Under the pieces are notes generated by a model. That model was given only the letters and a program-made list of their open reading frames with translations. It did not search any database and had not been told where the DNA came from. Below are positions 14,561 to 15,348 of a stretch of DNA of 15,348 nt, in pieces (position 1 is the stretch's first letter; every line of letters begins with the position of its first letter). Position numbers and translations under genes: made by a program. Source of the DNA: an uncultured Anaerolineaceae bacterium (GTDB lineage: Bacteria > Chloroflexota > Anaerolineae > Anaerolineales > Anaerolineaceae); NCBI GenBank assembly GCA_937920255.1, contig CALDSL010000429.1:1-15348 (forward strand), in the 5' to 3' direction.

Positions 14561-15348
14561 ATTTTCCTTCCTTGCCATCGCTATCCTGCTGGTGCTGAGC
14601 GTGGTTGCCAGCAAGTTCTCCGACCGTTTTGGCGTGCCCTCGCTGCTGATTTTCCTGCTCATCGGCATGCTGGCCGGCTCGGAAGGTTTGGGCGGCATCT
14701 ACTTCGACGATCCATTGATTGCCCAGGCCATCGGGCTGTTTGCGCTCTCCATTATCCTGTTTTCCGGCGGACTGGATACCAACTGGAGCAGCATCCGTTT
14801 TGTCTTCAAAGAATCGCTGATCCTGGCGACCGTGGGTGTCTTCATTACCGCTGCGATCTTGGGGTATGCCGCGCATAGGCTGCTGGGCATCACCCTGCTG
14901 GAGGGTATGTTGATCGGCGCGATCACCTCATCCACCGACGCGGCGGCAGTGTTCGCGCTGCTGCGCGCGCAGGGCGTGAACCTGCGCGGTAAACTGGCGC
15001 CCATGCTGGAGTTCGAATCGGGCAGCAACGACCCGATGGCGGTCTTTCTGACCATCGGCTTCATCCAGTTGATCCAGTCGCCCGAGCAGTCGATCTGGAG
15101 CCTGATCCTGCTGTTCTTCCAGCAGATGATCATCGGCGCGCTGCTGGGGTTCCTGTTCGGGCAAATCCTGTTGTACCTGATCAACCGGCTGCGCCTGGGG
15201 TACGAAGGCCTCTACCCGGTGCTGACGCTGGGCGTGGTTTTGCTGGCCTTCGCGGTCACATCGCTGCTGCGCGGCAGCGGCATCCTGGCGGTGTATCTGG
15301 TGGGCCTGTCGCTCGCCCGGCAGGATTTTCTGCACAAGCGCAGCCTCA
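14544..15348 (+). CDS. nhaP2: NhaP2-like K+/H+ (CPA1 family) antiporter, 5' part
   Basis: The first 268 residues of an inner-membrane cation/proton antiporter; the rest lies beyond the window. The sequence is mostly transmembrane helices. Family signatures include FGVPSLLIFLLIGMLAG (29-45), GAITSSTDAAAVF (125-137, with T131-D132), LEFESGSNDPMAVFLT (155-170, carrying the N162-D163 pair of electroneutral CPA1 exchangers) and GSGILAVYLVGLSLA near the right end. From memory, these line up with E. coli NhaP2/CvrA, including the distance from start to first helix. The likely role is potassium or sodium exchange for protons in pH and volume control; the ion is not certain, so the symbol is by similarity only. 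A full-length NhaP2 also has a C-terminal cytosolic regulatory region, which cannot be checked here. ATG 14544 is the only reasonable start (an in-frame TGA lies at 14538), but it has no clear ribosome site. Confidence 0.9.
   Translation, partial: MPGLVEFSFLAIAILLVLSVVASKFSDRFGVPSLLIFLLIGMLAGSEGLGGIYFDDPLIAQAIGLFALSIILFSGGLDTNWSSIRFVFKESLILATVGVFITAAILGYAAHRLLGITLLEGMLIGAITSSTDAAAVFALLRAQGVNLRGKLAPMLEFESGSNDPMAVFLTIGFIQLIQSPEQSIWSLILLFFQQMIIGALLGFLFGQILLYLINRLRLGYEGLYPVLTLGVVLLAFAVTSLLRGSGILAVYLVGLSLARQDFLHKRSL

Overview
The window looks like a piece of a Chloroflexota chromosome, most likely Anaerolineae. This is an inference from a very large cyclase/ATPase/TPR signalling protein, a secreted protein with a Pro/Thr linker and a peptidoglycan-binding tail, GC-rich genes with AT-rich gaps, and an intergenic ATTCG-type repeat. 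No rRNA, tRNA, insertion sequence, prophage or CRISPR array was seen. All coding is intact, and both edges cut through genes.

Left third (1-6992, minus strand): a two-gene signalling operon. A two-receiver diguanylate cyclase (REC-REC-GGDEL, with an intact I-site) is followed 25 bp later by a giant protein of at least 1889 residues that runs off the left edge. The giant protein has an N-terminal double zinc ribbon and then two consecutive copies of one module: class III cyclase-like domain, P-loop ATPase of the DDLHW type, TPR-like helices. Both P-loops are intact. Both cyclase domains have lost essential catalytic residues, and in different ways, so they look like sensory or regulatory pseudocyclases. 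This is the most unusual object in the window.

Middle (7242-9547, plus strand): a small four-helix membrane protein ending in a strong rho-independent terminator, an AT-rich gap holding an unusual CGAAT/ATTCG inverted-repeat element, then a DUF362 protein with a Cys-containing C-terminal region.

Metal island (9555-12372, plus strand): a near-consensus sigma70 promoter overlaps or abuts a palindromic operator and drives an ArsR/SmtB-type repressor and a P1B-type metal-exporting ATPase. The repressor carries a CzrA-like alpha-5 site (D85, H87, H98, H101). The ATPase has SPC and HEGST membrane motifs, which mark the P1B-4 group (Co/Zn/Fe/Ni). Repressor, operator and pump fit a self-contained divalent-metal efflux switch.

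Right end: a convergent minus-strand exported protein (beta-propeller-like repeats plus a PG_binding_1 domain) ends only 6 bp from the pump. A roughly 330 bp divergent gap with promoter candidates and a small overlapping upstream ORF follows. The last gene is the 5' part of a NhaP2-like (CPA1) potassium/proton antiporter, cut by the right edge.
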